64,000 bases of DNA from Desulfobacteraceae bacterium (lineage in GTDB: Bacteria; Desulfobacterota; Desulfobacteria; Desulfobacterales; SKZT01): the NCBI GenBank assembly GCA_011389745.1, contig JAABTQ010000011.1:1-64000 (forward strand). The letters are read 5' to 3'. Positions 62,011-64,000 of this stretch are shown piece by piece. How positions within the stretch are numbered: the first letter of the stretch is position 1; each line of letters starts with the position of its first letter. The notes below the pieces were generated by a model. It saw only the letters and a program-made list of their open reading frames with translations. It was not told the origin of the DNA and ran no database searches. Position numbers and translations under genes: made by a program.

Positions 62011-62931
62011 CTATAACTCCTCGGTGGTAAAGGCCACTACGTCATCTATGTTCTGGGTATCGGCAAACAGCATGACCAGACGATCCACTCCCAAAGCACA
62101 TCCTGCGGAAGGAGGCATCTGATCCAGGGAATTTAAAAATTTTTCCGGCATGGGATAAACGGTTTTTCCCATGGCCTTTTGAAAATCCATTTCCTGTTCG
62201 AATCTTTTTCTTTGTTCATTTTTATCGGTCAGTTCGGAAAATGCATTGCATAATTCAAGACCTGAAATGTAAAGTTCGAAACGTTCGGCAATTTCAGGGT
62301 CATCGGTTTTTCGTCGCGCCAGGGCCGCCTTTTGCACAGGATAGTCAAAAAGAAACATGGGTTTTTTTTGCCCCAGCTTTGGTTCGATGGAAAGACCCAT
62401 AATTTCATCGAAACGTTTCTCAGAAAGAGCTTTTTGCGGGGAATTATTGCTGAACCGTTTGAAAGCCTCTTTTACCGAAAGCCTTTCCCATGGGGATGTT
62501 ATATTGATGGTTTGTCCCTGGTAAGCAAGAGTTTCTCCTGACCCGAGGCTTTTTGCAATATGCCGGACAAGATCCTCGGTTTCATCCATAAGGGCATTGT
62601 AATCAGCGCCTTGTCGGTACCACTCCAGAAGAGTCATTTCCGGAAGATGCTTTTGTCCTCGTTCGTATTTTCGAAAGCACCTGCAAATCTGGAATATGCG
62701 TTCATACCCTGCGGAAAGGAGCCTTTTCATGCATAGTTCAGGTGAGGTTTGGAGAAACCATGATCCGGACAGTTCCGGATCAATATGTGATTCAGGAGCC
62801 TGGGTGGGAACACGATAAGGTGTTTCCACTTCAAGGTATTGGTGTGTTTCAAAAAAAGTGCGGATTGCCCTAAGGATACGCGCTCTGAGATAAAGATTTT
62901 TTTTGATGCATGATTGACGAAAGTTTTGCAT
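62011..62931 (-). CDS. epmA: elongation factor P lysine lysyltransferase (EpmA/GenX/PoxA)
   Basis: The 306-residue protein is a lysyl-tRNA-synthetase-like class II enzyme without the anticodon-binding domain. Motif 1 lies near FLEVETP-type YLEVETPYRVPTQAP, motif 2 in RIFQICRCFRKYERGQKHLPE, and motif 3 in CALGVDRLVMLFADTQ. It attaches beta-lysine to EF-P Lys34. The frame extends 64 codons upstream into the neighbouring gene; the ATG at 62931, 10 bases after that gene's stop, matches the family length. EpmB and EF-P genes are not in this window. Confidence 0.9.
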   Translation of the reverse strand: MQNFRQSCIKKNLYLRARILRAIRTFFETHQYLEVETPYRVPTQAPESHIDPELSGSWFLQTSPELCMKRLLSAGYERIFQICRCFRKYERGQKHLPEMTLLEWYRQGADYNALMDETEDLVRHIAKSLGSGETLAYQGQTINITSPWERLSVKEAFKRFSNNSPQKALSEKRFDEIMGLSIEPKLGQKKPMFLFDYPVQKAALARRKTDDPEIAERFELYISGLELCNAFSELTDKNEQRKRFEQEMDFQKAMGKTVYPMPEKFLNSLDQMPPSAGCALGVDRLVMLFADTQNIDDVVAFTTEEL

Positions 62932-62941
62932 GAAATTGTAA

Positions 62942-64000
62942 TTATTCTTTCCCCTTATGATCCTCGAGATACTTGTCCTGGGGGCGGTCTTGTAAGAATT
63001 TGATATCATAACCGTGGGGTTTGACATCATACCATTCATAGCCTCGTTCTTTGCATGCATGGCAAGCATCCCGGGGAATATGCACTGCCAGAATGTGCTT
63101 GTCCCGGCTGGATGTCGAGTCAATTCGAAGAGCCCCGCTGCAGTCCGGACAAACCATCAGAGACTCTTTTTGATTCTCCGTAATATTATCTGTATCATAA
63201 AAAAGCCTTCGGGTCCGTTCGGCGATCTTGTCTTTTCCCCGAACTTTTTCTCCGATAGAGACCCTCTGATCCCATAAACCCAAAACAGTTTCAGCGGTTT
63301 TTTCAATATAACCGGTAATATCCTTGCTTTGACGAATACGGTCCGGATTGTAATCAGGTTCCCTGACCTTGCTATAATCGATTCCTGCCATGGCCAGAAT
63401 GATGCCTACATTCACATAGGGAAGAGCACCTTCAATGGCATAGCCGCCTTCCAGCACCGCGATATCGGGTTTTAGCAGGCTGGTGAGTTTGGCGTATCCC
63501 TGGGCGGAAAAATTCATATTGGTGATCGGGTCTGAATAATGGTTATCTTGCCCGGCTGAGTTTACAATGATGTCGGGTTTAAATTCTTCGAGGATCGGAA
63601 GCACCACATTTTCGGTGATATATAAAAATCCTTCTTCGGATGTTTTAGGCGGCAAAGGTATATTCAAGGTTGTGCCTAAAGCAGTAGGGCCGCCGAATTC
63701 CTGCATGAATCCGGAGCCTGGATAGAGAGTGCGGCCATCCTGATGGATTGAAAGAAAAAGTGTGTCGGGATCATGCCAGTATATGTCCTGGGTCCCATCC
63801 CCATGGTGGCAGTCCGTATCGACAATTGCCACTTTATTGATGCCGTAGGCCCTGCGCAGGTATTCGATCATGATGGCTTCAATGTTGACATTGCAAAAAC
63901 CCCGGGCGCCATGAACCACTCTCATAGCGTGGTGGCCCGGCGGGCGGACCAGTGCGAACCCCCGCTCGATACGTTTATCCATTACAGCCATGCCGATAGT
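62942..64000 (-). CDS. histone-deacetylase-family protein, 5' end beyond the window
   Basis: The visible 352 residues hold the zinc hydrolase core: RPPGHHA, GFCNVNIEAI, VDTDCHHGDGTQDIY, and the later SAGQDNHYSDP and LEGGYAIEG, giving the Asp/His/Asp zinc site. Bacterial relatives deacetylate acetylpolyamines, acetoin-pathway enzymes or other acetyl-lysines. An extra C-terminal region (about 270-352) has CPDCSG and CHACKERGYEWYD, a zinc-ribbon-like pair not common in the family. The frame is open at the window edge, so the true start lies outside. It is followed closely by epmA. Confidence 0.88.
   Translation of the reverse strand, partial: TIGMAVMDKRIERGFALVRPPGHHAMRVVHGARGFCNVNIEAIMIEYLRRAYGINKVAIVDTDCHHGDGTQDIYWHDPDTLFLSIHQDGRTLYPGSGFMQEFGGPTALGTTLNIPLPPKTSEEGFLYITENVVLPILEEFKPDIIVNSAGQDNHYSDPITNMNFSAQGYAKLTSLLKPDIAVLEGGYAIEGALPYVNVGIILAMAGIDYSKVREPDYNPDRIRQSKDITGYIEKTAETVLGLWDQRVSIGEKVRGKDKIAERTRRLFYDTDNITENQKESLMVCPDCSGALRIDSTSSRDKHILAVHIPRDACHACKERGYEWYDVKPHGYDIKFLQDRPQDKYLEDHKGKE

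Noticed and set aside
1-64000. CRISPR array, tRNA or rRNA genes
   Set aside because: No regularly spaced direct repeats and no cloverleaf or rRNA core sequence were seen on reading; a tRNA scan was not possible.

Overview
The window looks like chromosomal DNA of an anaerobic Desulfobacterota bacterium, most like a Desulfobacteraceae-type sulfate reducer or syntroph. This is inferred from gene content: formate-tetrahydrofolate ligase (Wood-Ljungdahl carbon flow), a four-subunit 2-oxoacid:ferredoxin oxidoreductase joined to heterodisulfide-reductase-type flavoproteins, selenocysteine synthase, a fused CobA-HemD, sigma-54 regulation, and dispersed short repeats between genes. No rRNA, tRNA, CRISPR array, intact transposase or prophage was seen. 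Everything is read from sequence and family knowledge; no database search was run.

Layout. 1-5.6 kb: a membrane protein divergent from a caspase-like putative lipoprotein, a MazEF toxin-antitoxin pair lying between two apparent 3' ends of decayed group II introns, and rfbB. 5.8-12.9 kb: a plus-strand run of selA, a TPR protein, gmhA, a deoxyhypusine-synthase-like gene, an FmdB-type zinc ribbon, hemC and cobA-hemD. 12.9-21 kb: an RNase II/R-family enzyme, a heterodimeric ABC exporter and fhs with a clear terminator. 21.3-29.6 kb: an arginine-to-putrescine pair (pyruvoyl arginine decarboxylase and agmatinase), a CDF metal transporter, a CoA-transferase/GNAT fusion, a phosphoesterase, a ParB-like/Lrp-sensor fusion, a 49-residue Cys-rich protein with its own terminator, and an HGSNAT-like membrane acyltransferase. 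29.6-35.2 kb: a tripartite RND efflux operon.

36-46 kb: a histidine kinase and an NtrC-type sigma-54 activator, followed by a CBS-ACT protein and two tandem copies of a module made of a divergent receiver, a canonical single-domain receiver and a DASS/SLC13 transporter. The second copy also carries a CBS-pair protein. The CBS-ACT gene and both modules are each preceded by a sequence fitting the -24/-12 sigma-54 consensus, and both modules share a 15-base palindrome-containing motif 118-143 bases further upstream. This reads as one sigma-54 regulon for anion or dicarboxylate uptake. 46-48 kb: modBC pseudogenes and a VapBC-type pair.

48.2-58.5 kb: a minus-strand operon korDABC, a 1119-residue NfnB/HdrA-like flavoprotein, an MvhD-HdrC-HdrB-like fusion, and an HdrA-MvhD fusion. 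The last is interrupted by one in-frame UGA exactly at the conserved Cys of the HdrA flavoprotein motif, with a 7-bp GGUC-loop hairpin 20 bases downstream, so it is best read as one 815-residue selenoprotein. Together with selA at 5.8 kb, this is the most striking feature: a selenocysteine-containing, probably electron-bifurcating Hdr complex encoded with a 2-oxoacid:ferredoxin oxidoreductase. The end of the window holds repeat-rich intergenic DNA with a MITE-like element, a phosphohexomutase, epmA, and a histone-deacetylase-family gene cut by the window edge.
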